DNA from: Bacteroidales bacterium
GTDB lineage: Bacteria; Bacteroidota; Bacteroidia; Bacteroidales; UBA932
Direction of reading: 5' to 3'
Assembly: GCA_024691765.1 (NCBI GenBank)
Contig: JAILNI010000006.1
Span: 79,993-143,992, forward strand
DNA: 64,000 nucleotides
Of the stretch, positions 8,500 to 18,022 are shown piece by piece (within the stretch, counting starts at the first letter, position 1; each line of letters begins with the position of its first letter). The notes beneath the pieces are model-generated. The model was not told the DNA's origin, ran no database searches, and worked only from the letters and a program-made list of their open reading frames with translations. A program made the translations under genes and the position numbers.

Positions 8500-11363
8500 A
8501 ACAGCGTGGGTTCTTCGATTACCAAATCAATCGGCTCCTCCTTCGGGGCCTTTTTCTTTGCTGCTTTCGGGGCCGGTTCCGGCGTCGGACCCGCGGCCTG
8601 CACTGGTTCTGACGGGGCGGGTTCTGCCTCCCTGGCCGGCTCATCGACCGGCTCTGCCTGGGCCTCTTCCGCGACGGGCTCCTCTACCACCAGTTCAATC
8701 GGCTCTGCCGCCTGCGTTTCCACCGGGGCCTCGTCGACCTCTTCCGGGAAGACCTCCGTCTGCATGGCGGCCTCGTCTTCCGGAACCTGCAGCGGGTCAG
8801 TGAATTCCACCTTGCGCACCTTGTAGCGGTCGTGGCACTTCTTGCCCTTGGCTGTGTAGCCCTTCTTGCCTATCCAGTCCTCGGCCGAAATGGTCTCGGG
8901 GGCGTGGGTGCCGTCGCTGCCGCCGAAGGTCACGATGTACTGCGGGCGCGGGTCTTCCGAAAGCGCCACCAGATACGACTTCGGTCCGTCGGCTATGAAG
9001 CTCTGCGGGTTGTTCTCGCTGGGCACGAAGCTGAAGCGCTTCACGTAGAAGGTCTTCGCGGCGCCGTCGTAGTAAAGGGCGGTGAAGGTCTTCTCGGGGT
9101 CGAACTTCTGTATCAGCAGCACGTCGCCCTGGTACTTGTTCACCAGCTCGAAGCCGGTGGTGTAGAAGGTTCCGTTGCGGAATACCGCCAGCACCTTGTC
9201 TTCGGTGTCGAACTGGCCAAGGTACTCGCCGCGGCCCTCGTCGTTGAGCTTCTGGATGTCGGTGTCGTACCAGATATCCTTGCCCGCGATGGTGGAGACG
9301 CCGCGCGACTTGAGCCCTATGTTGCGTATCGGGTTCTTCGAAACGAGGTTGCCACGGGTGGCCTTGCCCTTGATGGCGAGGGTGGCGAAATCGTATTCGA
9401 AGCTGGTCTTCTTGAGTTTGGCCTTGGGCCTGAGGTTGATGCGCACGGTTTCGGCTTCGCCGTTGTGGTTGGCCGAGAAGTACTCTATGCGGCTGCCCTC
9501 GGTGCCCTGGGTGATGTCGTATTCCTTGTCGCGGGTGATGCTCGTCACCGGGAAGCGCTTGGCATAGTACACACCGTTCTTCCCGTCACGGTAGATGACG
9601 TTGTAGATGGTGCGCTCGTCGCCGCGGTGGAATACGTTCACGTAGAGGAGGTCCTTGCCGAAGAAGGCCTTGTCTTCCACCTTGGCTATGCGGTACTTGC
9701 CGTCGCGGCTGATGACTATTATCTCGCTGAGGTCGGAGCAGTCGCAGATGTACTCTCCGCGGTCGTCGCGCTTGAGGCCTATTCCCACGAAGCCCTCTTC
9801 GAGGTTGGCGGAGAGCTTGGCGTTGTTGTTCACCACCTTGTTGGCGGCTATGGTCTCGAAGCCCGTGAGCTCGGTGAGCCTCGGGAAGTCCTTTCCGTAC
9901 TTCGCCTTGAGGCCCTTGAACCAGGCTATGGCGAAATCGGTTATGTTGTCGATATTGTTCTGCACCTCAGCCATCTCGGCCTCGATGCGAAGTATCTTCT
10001 CGTCGTTGGCCTTCGTGTCGAAGCGGGAAATCTTGCGCACGGGCTTCTCCACCAGCTTGAGGATGTCGTCCATGGTGATTTCCCTCTTGAGGAGGTCCTG
10101 GTACTGCCTCATCTGTTCGAAGATGTCCTGCAGCTGGTCTTCCCATGTGCGCTGGTCCTGTTCGAGCACCTTGTAGATGCGGTTCTCGAAGAAGATTTTT
10201 TCCAGCGAGCACCAGTGCCACTCGTTCTCGAGTTTGCCGAGCTTCACGCGGAGCTGGGCTTCCAGCAGGTCGCGGGTGTGCAGGGTGTCGTACTCGAGTA
10301 TGTCGTTCACGCTCAGGAACTCCGGCTTGTCGTTGCGGATGACGCAGGCGTTGGGCGCTATGTTGCACTCGCAGTCGGTGAAGGCGTAGAGAGCGTCGAT
10401 GGTCTTGTCGGGCGACACGTCGCCTGGAAGGTGGATGAGGATGTTCACCTTGTCGGTGGTCATGTCCTCTATCTTCTTGATTTTGATCTTGCCCTTGTCC
10501 TTGGCCTTGAGTATGGAGTCGATGAGGATGTGGGTGGTCTTGCCGTAGGGGATTTCGGTGATGGCGACGGTGCTCTTGTCGATTTTCTCAATGCGGGCGC
10601 GCACCTTCACTGCGCCTCCGCGGCGGCCCGCCTGATACTTGCTGCAGTCCGCGAAGCCTCCGGTGGGGAAGTCGGGATAGAGTTCGTAGGGCTTGCCCTC
10701 GAGTATCTTCACCGATGCGTCCAGCAGTTCGTTGAAGTTGTGGGGGAGTATCTTGCTGGCCATGCCGACGGCTATGCCCTCGGTGCCCTGGGCGAGCAGC
10801 AGCGGGAAACGGACCGGGAGTTCGGTTGGCTCCTGGTTGCGGCCGTCGTAGGAATTCATCCAGTTGGTGATTTCCGGGTCGAAGACAACCTCCTTCGCGA
10901 ATTTGCTCAGGCGTGCCTCGATGTACCTCGGGGCGGCGTTGGAGTCGCCGGTGAGGATGTTGCCCCAGTTGCCCTGGCAGTCGATGAGCAGGCCCTTCTG
11001 GCCGAGCTGTACAAGCGCGCCGAGTATGGATGCGTCTCCGTGCGGATGGTACTGCATGGCCTGGCCCACTATGTTGGCCACCTTGGTGTAGGCGCCGTCG
11101 TCCATGCGGTTCATCGCATGCAGGACGCGCCTCTGCACCGGCTTGAGTCCGTCTACTATATGGGGTACGGCTCTCTGCAGTATGACGTAAGAGGAATAGT
11201 CCAGGAACCAGTCCTTGAACATGCCGGACAGTTTGAAGCGGCTCGCGTCGCTTCCCAGCAGGCGGTCGAATTTGCCCGACGGGGCGGCATCTTCGCTTAC
11301 GGGAGCTTCGAGGGCATCGGCGTCCAGCTCTTCTTCCTGGGTCATCATATCATCTTCTTCCAT
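8496..11363 (-). CDS. Type IIA topoisomerase subunit A (ParC/GyrA type), acidic C-terminal tail
   Basis: GLKPVQRRVLHAMNRMDDG, NIVGQAMQYHPHGDASI, TGDSNAAPRYIEARLSKF; overlaps the aroK start by 4 nt. Confidence 0.93.
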   Translation of the reverse strand: MEEDDMMTQEEELDADALEAPVSEDAAPSGKFDRLLGSDASRFKLSGMFKDWFLDYSSYVILQRAVPHIVDGLKPVQRRVLHAMNRMDDGAYTKVANIVGQAMQYHPHGDASILGALVQLGQKGLLIDCQGNWGNILTGDSNAAPRYIEARLSKFAKEVVFDPEITNWMNSYDGRNQEPTELPVRFPLLLAQGTEGIAVGMASKILPHNFNELLDASVKILEGKPYELYPDFPTGGFADCSKYQAGRRGGAVKVRARIEKIDKSTVAITEIPYGKTTHILIDSILKAKDKGKIKIKKIEDMTTDKVNILIHLPGDVSPDKTIDALYAFTDCECNIAPNACVIRNDKPEFLSVNDILEYDTLHTRDLLEAQLRVKLGKLENEWHWCSLEKIFFENRIYKVLEQDQRTWEDQLQDIFEQMRQYQDLLKREITMDDILKLVEKPVRKISRFDTKANDEKILRIEAEMAEVQNNIDNITDFAIAWFKGLKAKYGKDFPRLTELTGFETIAANKVVNNNAKLSANLEEGFVGIGLKRDDRGEYICDCSDLSEIIVISRDGKYRIAKVEDKAFFGKDLLYVNVFHRGDERTIYNVIYRDGKNGVYYAKRFPVTSITRDKEYDITQGTEGSRIEYFSANHNGEAETVRINLRPKAKLKKTSFEYDFATLAIKGKATRGNLVSKNPIRNIGLKSRGVSTIAGKDIWYDTDIQKLNDEGRGEYLGQFDTEDKVLAVFRNGTFYTTGFELVNKYQGDVLLIQKFDPEKTFTALYYDGAAKTFYVKRFSFVPSENNPQSFIADGPKSYLVALSEDPRPQYIVTFGGSDGTHAPETISAEDWIGKKGYTAKGKKCHDRYKVRKVEFTDPLQVPEDEAAMQTEVFPEEVDEAPVETQAAEPIELVVEEPVAEEAQAEPVDEPAREAEPAPSEPVQAAGPTPEPAPKAAKKKAPKEEPIDLVIEEPTLF

Positions 11364-11369
11364 ATTCTT

Positions 11370-12251
11370 CTAAACTTCGTATCCGAATTTTCGTAATTCC
11401 TTGCGGTTCTCCCTCCAGTCGGGATCCACCTTCACCAGCAGCTGCAGGAAGACCTTCTTCTGGAAGAAGTCCTCCATGTCTATGCGGGCCTGGGTGCCGA
11501 CCTTCTTGAGGGCGCTCCCGCCCTTGCCTATCACTATTCCCTTCTGGGTGTCGCGCATCACGTAGATGATTGCGCTTATCTCGTAGCGCTCCTCGCTCTC
11601 GCGGAAGCTCTCTATCTCCACCTGGCAGGAGTAGGGAATCTCCTCGCGGTAGTTCAGGAGTATCTTCTCGCGTATGATTTCGCTGGCGAAGAAGCGAAGG
11701 TTGCGGTCGGTAAAGGTGTCGCGGTCGTACCAGGCCGGCGCCTCCGGGAGCAGGCCCACGACAGTGTCGAGGAAGTTCTCGAGCCCGAACTTCTCCTTTG
11801 CCGATACCGGTATGACGGTGGCCTTCGGAAGCTGCGAATGCCAGTACTCGATGAGCTGCTCCACGGACGCCTGGTCGCTGATGTCTATTTTGTTCACCAC
11901 CACTACCACCGGGCAGGCCAGTTCGGAGAGTTTGTAGATGTACTCGCCGTACTTGTCGGCCTTCTCCACGGTGTCGGTCACGTAAACGATGACGTCGGCG
12001 TCGCCTATGGCACTGCGAACCGCCCCCATCATGTCTTCCTGGAGGCGGTACACCGGCTTGAGTATGCCCGGCGTATCGGAGAAGACAGCCTGATAGTCGT
12101 CACCGTTGAGGATTCCCATTATGCGGTGGCGTGTGGTCTGGGCCTTGGCCGTGACTATGCTGAGTTTCTCGCCCATGACGGCGTTCATCAGCGTGCTCTT
12201 GCCGACGTTGGGATTTCCTATGATGTTGATGAAACCTGAACGGAAAGCCAT
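11370..12251 (-). CDS. era: GTPase Era
   Basis: GNPNVGKSTLMNAVMGEKLSIVT, DTPGI, NKID, C-terminal KH domain GIVIGKGGSALKKVG. Confidence 0.96.
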   Translation of the reverse strand: MAFRSGFINIIGNPNVGKSTLMNAVMGEKLSIVTAKAQTTRHRIMGILNGDDYQAVFSDTPGILKPVYRLQEDMMGAVRSAIGDADVIVYVTDTVEKADKYGEYIYKLSELACPVVVVVNKIDISDQASVEQLIEYWHSQLPKATVIPVSAKEKFGLENFLDTVVGLLPEAPAWYDRDTFTDRNLRFFASEIIREKILLNYREEIPYSCQVEIESFRESEERYEISAIIYVMRDTQKGIVIGKGGSALKKVGTQARIDMEDFFQKKVFLQLLVKVDPDWRENRKELRKFGYEV

Positions 12252-13396
12252 TATACGTACGCCCCCATCTTAAGGATGTTCACTTCGCTTTCTGAAAGGT
12301 AGCGCCACTCGCCCTTCTTCAGGCCCTTCTTCGTCAGGCCTGCGAAGTACACTCGGTCGAGGGTGCGCACATCGTAGCCCACAGCCTCGAAGATGCGGCG
12401 TACCACGCGGTTCTTGCCCGAATGTATCTCGATTCCGAGCTTGCGCTTGTCGGACTCGTCGATGAATTCGAGGGCGTCGGCCGCTATGGGACCGTCGGAG
12501 AGCTCTATGCCGTCCAGGATCTTCTGCCTGTCCTCGTCGGAGAGAGGCTTGTTGAGGATAACCTGGTAGATTTTCTTCTTGTCGTACGACGGATGGGTGA
12601 GCCTCTCGGCTATCTCGCCGTCGTTCGTGAACATGAGCACGCCCGTGGTGGCCTTGTCCAGCCTGCCTACGGGATAAACCCTTGCCGCACAGCCGCGCAG
12701 AAGGTCCATGACCGTCTTTTCTGCGTGCGGGTCGCTCGCGGTGGTCACGTAGCCGCGGGGCTTGTTCATAACCAGGTAGACCTTTTCTTCGCCGCGAAGG
12801 GTCTCGCCGTTGAACTTCACCACATCGTTGAAGATGTTCACCTTGGTGCCGAGTTCGGTCACCACCTCGCCGTTCACCGTAACCACTCCGGCCTGTATCA
12901 TGGTGTCGGCCTCGCGGCGTGAGCATACGCCGGAATTGGCGATGAACTTGTTGAGGCGCATCTCTTCCTTTACGGGAGCGTCTGCGAAATCGTCGGAATA
13001 TCTGGGTGCCGGGCGCGGGGATTTCTCTATCATCCTCTTGATGCCCTCGTGGGATTCTTTGTTGAAGCCGCCCTTGCCCCCGGGTTTGCGGGAGAAGCCG
13101 TGGGCGCCGCCGTAGTTCTTGTGCTGGGAGCCGTAGCCCTTGTGGTAGCCGCCTTCGGAACGGTTCTGCCCGTAGGAGCCGTGCTGGCCCTCGGAACGAT
13201 GTCCGTAGCCTTTGTGGTAACCGCCCTGGCGGTGGTCGCCGTAGCTGCGGTTACCGTAGCCGCCCTCGGAGTTGTGACCGTAGCCTGCCTGGTGCCCTTC
13301 GCCGTGGCCCTCGTGGCGGTATTCTACCTTTTCGTTTGTCGTGGAGACCTTTTTACGGGGTCTTAATTTCCTGCCGTCTTTGGAAAACTGATCCAT
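12251..13396 (-). CDS. Pseudouridine synthase (RluB/RsuA family) with Gly/Tyr/His-rich N-terminal extension
   Basis: S4 domain MRLNKFIANSGVCSRREADTMIQAGVVTVNG, catalytic VYPVGRLDKATTGVLMFTNDG; N-terminal low-complexity YGHRSEG/GGYHKGYG repeats. Confidence 0.92.
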   Translation of the reverse strand: MDQFSKDGRKLRPRKKVSTTNEKVEYRHEGHGEGHQAGYGHNSEGGYGNRSYGDHRQGGYHKGYGHRSEGQHGSYGQNRSEGGYHKGYGSQHKNYGGAHGFSRKPGGKGGFNKESHEGIKRMIEKSPRPAPRYSDDFADAPVKEEMRLNKFIANSGVCSRREADTMIQAGVVTVNGEVVTELGTKVNIFNDVVKFNGETLRGEEKVYLVMNKPRGYVTTASDPHAEKTVMDLLRGCAARVYPVGRLDKATTGVLMFTNDGEIAERLTHPSYDKKKIYQVILNKPLSDEDRQKILDGIELSDGPIAADALEFIDESDKRKLGIEIHSGKNRVVRRIFEAVGYDVRTLDRVYFAGLTKKGLKKGEWRYLSESEVNILKMGAYV

Positions 13397-13445
13397 TGTT
13401 TAGGTTTTGAGTCCGGTGCGCGACTCACGTCGCACAGGGACAGTG

Positions 13446-14231
13446 TTACTTGAGTTTGAAAATGTATGTAATAGTGCCTTCCTGCAGTGCAGGGGCGTTA
13501 ACGTTCATGTCGAAACAGGCGTCCATTGCCGCCGCGCGGGCTGCCGCCCAGAGCTTGGAGTTGGTGACCGTGGTGCCGTCGGCTCCCGGTTCGGCGCGTT
13601 TCACGTGGCCGTACTGGTCTACCCACACCTTCACCACCACGGTGCCGCTCTCCTGCAGGTTGTAGGCGGGCTTTTTCAGGGTGCTCTTGTTTACCTTGCG
13701 GCCTTCCACATGTGCGTTGGGTGCGCCTTCGGTCGTAGCTTCGGCGCTGTTGCCGCGCGCCTGTCCGGCCCTGTAAGTCTCGGAGGCCTCCTCCGCGCCG
13801 TGCGGAACGGTGGCGGAAGTATCCTTCTTCGCCATTCCGGGGAAAGACGCCCTCGGGTCTAGTTTCGGTTCTTCGGGATGTTCAGGTTCCTGGATGGGCA
13901 CGTCGCCGAAATCATCGGGCTTCGTCTCAGGGGTGATGTTCTGCGCCGTACTCTCGAAAGGACTCTCGCTGCGCTGCACTATGTTCACGGGCGCCTCGAT
14001 GTCCACATCCTCCCCCTGGGGTTCGCGGCCGTAAACCGGCTTGAAGTCCGGCTGCTCGTCTTCCGTGAAGTCGATGAGCATGGCGGTCTCTTCCGGCGGG
14101 GGCCAGAGATACTTGATGCCTGTGAAGGACACCAGGGCCAGGGCCCCCGCATGGAGGCCTATCGTTAGGAGCAGTCCCACCACTACGGCGTTGTGCTCCC
14201 TCTCGGCGCGTGTCCTCTGGTACTCTTTCAT
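13446..14231 (-). CDS. TonB-like energy transducer
   Basis: N-terminal TM, Pro/Glu-rich linker, TonB-type C-terminus; followed by exbD and exbB. Confidence 0.8.
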   Translation of the reverse strand: MKEYQRTRAEREHNAVVVGLLLTIGLHAGALALVSFTGIKYLWPPPEETAMLIDFTEDEQPDFKPVYGREPQGEDVDIEAPVNIVQRSESPFESTAQNITPETKPDDFGDVPIQEPEHPEEPKLDPRASFPGMAKKDTSATVPHGAEEASETYRAGQARGNSAEATTEGAPNAHVEGRKVNKSTLKKPAYNLQESGTVVVKVWVDQYGHVKRAEPGADGTTVTNSKLWAAARAAAMDACFDMNVNAPALQEGTITYIFKLK

Positions 14232-14638
14232 TCGGGTTGCGTTGCCAGGATTACCTTGTAGTGGTTGCGTTTGGCGATGTTCATCACCTGCACGATCTCA
14301 CCTATGGGAACCGACTCGTCGGAGTAGATGCTGAAGGTGGGGTCTTCCTCGTTCTGGAGAAGGCCCACCAGGTCGTCCTCTACCTGGGCTATGTCCTCGG
14401 CGATCTCATTGCCGTTGATGTGGTAGGTATACTGCTCGCCGCCCCAGTCCTTGATGCTCACGCTCACGGTGGGCTTCGCGCTCACCTGGCCCGTGCTCTT
14501 GGGGAGCAGGAGCTTCAGCGCATTGGGGTTGACCAGCGTGGATGTGACCAGGAAGAAGATGAGGAGCAGGAAGACGATGTCCGTCATGCTTCCCATAGAG
14601 ATTTCCGGGCTCGCTTTGGTTCTACGCCTGATTGCCAT
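14228..14638 (-). CDS. exbD: ExbD/TolR-family biopolymer transporter
   Basis: ISMGSMTDIVFLLLIFFLVTSTL; 4-nt overlap with tonB-like gene. Confidence 0.9.
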   Translation of the reverse strand: MAIRRRTKASPEISMGSMTDIVFLLLIFFLVTSTLVNPNALKLLLPKSTGQVSAKPTVSVSIKDWGGEQYTYHINGNEIAEDIAQVEDDLVGLLQNEEDPTFSIYSDESVPIGEIVQVMNIAKRNHYKVILATQPE

Positions 14639-14641
14639 GGC

Positions 14642-15331
14642 TTATTCCTCTGATTTTTCTTCCTTGGGTTCGCTCAGGGCGTCCATGAATTCGATGGTCG
14701 CGTTCTCGATTTCATAGACCACGCTGTCGATGCGGTTCGTAAGGTAGTTGTAGCCGAAGTAGGCCAGGATACCGACGATGAGGCCGCCCACGGTGGTGAT
14801 CATGGCCTCGTAGATGCCGCTGGAGAGCAGGGTGATGTCGATGTTGTTGCCCGCATTGGCCATGTTGAAGAAGGCGCGCACCATACCGGTGACGGTTCCG
14901 AGGAATCCTATCATGGGGGCGCCGCCTGCTATGGTAGCCAGAAGAGGAAGACCCTTTTCGAGCCTCGCCACCTCGAGGTTGCCTACGTTCTCGACCGCGC
15001 TCTGGATGTCGGCCAGGGGCCTGCCGATGCGCTCGACGCCCTTTTCGACCAGACGGGCCACGGGAGTGTCGAACTTGCCGCAGTAGGTGATGGCGCTCTT
15101 GGTCTTGCCGTCGTGGATGTAGTCCTTGACGTCGTCGAGGAAGTGCTTGTCCACCTTGGCCGCACGGTTGATTACCCAGAGTTTCTTGCCGAAGATGTAG
15201 ATGGCTATCACGCTGAGGAGCAGCAGCACTATCATGAGCCAGCCGCCCTTGGTTGCCATGTCGATCAGGGAGTAGGACATTTCCTGCGGAACGGGAGCGA
15301 CTTCCGCTGCCTGAAGAAGTGAGAATAACAT
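14642..15331 (-). CDS. exbB: MotA/TolQ/ExbB proton channel family protein
   Basis: LLATIAGGAPMIGFLGTVTGMVRAF and three TM segments. Confidence 0.92.
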   Translation of the reverse strand: MLFSLLQAAEVAPVPQEMSYSLIDMATKGGWLMIVLLLLSVIAIYIFGKKLWVINRAAKVDKHFLDDVKDYIHDGKTKSAITYCGKFDTPVARLVEKGVERIGRPLADIQSAVENVGNLEVARLEKGLPLLATIAGGAPMIGFLGTVTGMVRAFFNMANAGNNIDITLLSSGIYEAMITTVGGLIVGILAYFGYNYLTNRIDSVVYEIENATIEFMDALSEPKEEKSEE

Positions 15332-15395
15332 ATTTTTTGACTTTAAATTATTTCATAATTTCGGCGGTTTCGCCATTAACCTGCAAAAGTAAACA

Positions 15396-15425
15396 AAAAT
15401 CGGGACACTGCAATGCCCCGATTTT
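15396..15425 (-). terminator. Intrinsic terminator downstream of the zinc-finger gene
   Basis: AAAATCGGG ... CCCGATTTT inverted repeat with flanking A/T tracts. Confidence 0.6.
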
Positions 15426-15453
15426 GAAAAAATCGCCTTCCGGTGCGTCTCAC

Positions 15454-17232
15454 CTAAAAGATGAGGCCCCAGATCCACTTGAACAGTTTGACCATGAGGG
15501 CTATAATCACTATGACTATTATCAGCACCAGGCGTATCACGCGCCATGCGCACCAGCCCACAAAAGTGGTTATCGCGCTGAGGCCCAGATAGTTGAGTGC
15601 GAGCAGCACGAGCAGGATTGCGAGCCCTCCAGCGAGGTAGACCCCCATGCCCGCCAGCATGAACCCGAACACGCTCTTGAAGCGGTGTTTGCTATGGTCC
15701 TGTTCCCTGAGGACACTGCGCAGGAACAACAGGGCGGCAAGGAAGATTATGCACTGCATGAGAGGCAGCATGCTTCCAGGCTTCCAGAGCTCCTGGTTGG
15801 TGAAATAGGCATAGCCCATCACCGGGTTGACGGCCCGGTAGAAATTCATCAGGAACGGTGTCACGAACAGGGCCATCAGCCAGAATATCAGGTCGATGCC
15901 GGTGTTGTAGAGGGTGTTGAGATGCTTCTCCACATAAGCCTTTAGCCGGGAGATGTCCGTCCCCTGGCCATACACTTTCATCTTCTCGGCCTGCTCCAGC
16001 ATCTTGCGTGCGGATACCGTTCCGAGTCCGCCTATCCTCTTGTCCGCCTTCTTCATGAGGGCGACGGCATATTCGGTGATGGGGGAGAAGCCTGCGTAGA
16101 ACCTGCCGTCGGCTATGGCTCCGTAGTACTTCTTCCCGTTCAACTCGTATTCGAGGTACCAGGCGTCCACCTTCTGAACCTTGACGTTCTGGAAAAGTAT
16201 GTGAAGGTTGTAATTCTCCTTGCCTGAGTGCTCGGAAATCCAGGAATCTATCTGGCGGCCGATTTCGGTGTCTTCGGAGAAGACTCCGGCGGAGAGGTGG
16301 CCGTCCTGCCGCTCGAAAAGCTGGGTCACCTGATGCTTGGCGTTGCTGTCGACCAGCTCTTCGATTTTGAGGAGGCGTTTGTCGTGGAACTGCGCGTAGC
16401 GGTACTCGGGATAGAGTTTCTGGTCGACTCCTATGTAATGAAGGTGCCGTCCCCTTCCCGCGCAGTCGCCGCAGGTCTCGATTCCCGATCCGTTGCAGGT
16501 CGGACAGGTAACCTTTCCCCTTCCGCCGCATTTGGAGCAGGTTACCGTACCGCTCCCGCGGCAGTTGGAACAGGTTGTCTTGCCGTTTCCGTTGCAGGAG
16601 GAACAGCTTTTGGTCGTATAAACTGTGCGCGAGCCCCATTGGGTGTCCGGCACGACGCTTCCCTCCCTGTAGGTCTGGCTCACTATGTACTGCTCCTGGT
16701 GGCTTTCCTGCCATTTTCCCTTACCGTTGCAGGAGGGACATGTCTTTGTCCTGGATCCTCCGCAGGACGGGCAGGTCTCCACCTTGTCGCCGCCGCAGCG
16801 CGAACAGGTTATCTCCCTGCTGCCTCCGCAGGTGCGGCAGGTCCATTTGCCCTTTCCTCCGCAGGACGGGCATGTCTCCACATGGGCCGACCCCGGGGCT
16901 ATGAAGCTCTGGTCCTGCCTGGTAAAGCCGCTTGTGGTGAGCAGATGAAGTTTCCAGAGGTCCACGTCGGACGGGCGGTAGACCGTCCTCGGCTCCACCT
17001 GTTCGTTGTTGTAAGGCCTCTTGCGCTCTTCGGTCTGGCGTGAGTCGAATTCCGAAGCGAAACGGGCTATGAAAATCGGGGTCTTGTCGTAGGTCTTGAT
17101 TTTGACCTTGTCGCCGTAATTCGCAAAGGGATGCCCTTCGGATGAGTTGGAATAGTCGTTAAGGCAATCGCGTATGGCGCGTTCGTCCTTCTCCGTGAGT
17201 TCTATGCTCCGTGTTCTTACGTAGTCTGCCAT
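15454..17232 (-). CDS. Membrane protein with a long array of DnaJ-type CxxCxGxG zinc-finger repeats
   Basis: About ten CxxC(G/N)G repeats (CPSCGGKGKW TCRTCGGSREI TCSRCGGDKVE ...), C-terminal TM helices. Confidence 0.8.
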   Translation of the reverse strand: MADYVRTRSIELTEKDERAIRDCLNDYSNSSEGHPFANYGDKVKIKTYDKTPIFIARFASEFDSRQTEERKRPYNNEQVEPRTVYRPSDVDLWKLHLLTTSGFTRQDQSFIAPGSAHVETCPSCGGKGKWTCRTCGGSREITCSRCGGDKVETCPSCGGSRTKTCPSCNGKGKWQESHQEQYIVSQTYREGSVVPDTQWGSRTVYTTKSCSSCNGNGKTTCSNCRGSGTVTCSKCGGRGKVTCPTCNGSGIETCGDCAGRGRHLHYIGVDQKLYPEYRYAQFHDKRLLKIEELVDSNAKHQVTQLFERQDGHLSAGVFSEDTEIGRQIDSWISEHSGKENYNLHILFQNVKVQKVDAWYLEYELNGKKYYGAIADGRFYAGFSPITEYAVALMKKADKRIGGLGTVSARKMLEQAEKMKVYGQGTDISRLKAYVEKHLNTLYNTGIDLIFWLMALFVTPFLMNFYRAVNPVMGYAYFTNQELWKPGSMLPLMQCIIFLAALLFLRSVLREQDHSKHRFKSVFGFMLAGMGVYLAGGLAILLVLLALNYLGLSAITTFVGWCAWRVIRLVLIIVIVIIALMVKLFKWIWGLIF

Positions 17233-17236
17233 GGCC

Positions 17237-17716
17237 CTAACGTTTTGGTGAGATGAAGAAGGTAGCGATTATCTTCCAAAGCAGCACGCCGGCAAAGACC
17301 AGCAGCATGAAATAGAAGTAGACGGTGAGCGAAGTGCTGTAGCGGTCGCCGGCCTTTTTGGAGATGTTGTCCGATGCGTATTCGAACTTGTCCCAGCCGC
17401 TGACATTGAGCTTCTTGCCCTCTTCCCCATTCTTGATTTTCTCCTCGAGAACCTTGGCCGGGGCTTCGGCCGTGAGCTCCTTCCAGTCGGCGCGGAACTG
17501 CTTCCACGAGATGCGGCTGAACGGGGAAAGGACCTCCTTGCGGGCCTTCTCGCCGAAGATTTCCTTCACCGGAATCTCCTTGTCCCGGGTGCGGAACTCC
17601 TCCCTGAGGGCCGGGTCCTTTATCTTCTCCCGCTTCTTCATTCCGCTCGAGCAGCTCTGCATCGAGCCTGCCAGCATCAGCGCCAGCGCGGCCATAAATA
17701 TGAGTTTCGATTTCAT
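17237..17716 (-). CDS. Putative lipoprotein with C-terminal TM segment
   Basis: Signal peptide/lipobox MKSKLIFMAALALMLAGSMQSCSS; promoter-like CAAATATA at 17725-17732. Confidence 0.65.
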   Translation of the reverse strand: MKSKLIFMAALALMLAGSMQSCSSGMKKREKIKDPALREEFRTRDKEIPVKEIFGEKARKEVLSPFSRISWKQFRADWKELTAEAPAKVLEEKIKNGEEGKKLNVSGWDKFEYASDNISKKAGDRYSTSLTVYFYFMLLVFAGVLLWKIIATFFISPKR

Positions 17717-17815
17717 AAGACCTACAAATATAACAAAATAAGCGGAATACGCTCTGCGTCCGGGTGTGGCTTAGGCCTTTTTTGATAGGAATCCTCCTCT
17801 AATGCACACTGATAA

Positions 17816-17970
17816 CACTTTTCCGAACACTTTGCAAGCAAAAGTGCCTTCCAGTGCCCCCAGGGCCGGATTGCCTTGCAAACACACAGAGTTTTTCGGG
17901 GGGTGTTTGCAACGAAAACGGGCATATATGCAGTATAATGCAGATTCTGTTGCAAACCTTTCGGGAAAAC
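17816..17970 (-). repeat. Dispersed intergenic element copy B: four TTGCAA boxes
   Basis: TTGCAA starts at 17832, 17876, 17907, 17950 (44/31/43), the exact mirror of copy A; ends GTTTTCCCGAAAGGTTTGCAA and GCTTGCAAAGTGTTCGGAAAA on the minus strand. Confidence 0.8.
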
Positions 17971-18022
17971 CCAAGTTTTGGCCCGGGTGCCTGACACGTT
18001 TTGTGCTGTTTTCGTAAGAGGA

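Noticed and set aside
8832-11396. 854-aa plus-strand ORF antisense to the ParC-type gene
   Set aside because: GC-rich codon usage of the real minus-strand gene opens the antisense frame; the translation has no recognisable family motif, whereas the minus strand is clearly topoisomerase subunit A.
17722-17997. Small ORFs (91 aa minus, 67 aa minus, 71 aa plus) over the TTGCAA element copy B
   Set aside because: They overlap one another in different frames over a dispersed repeat and show no coding-like features; equivalent frames are not conserved in copy A.
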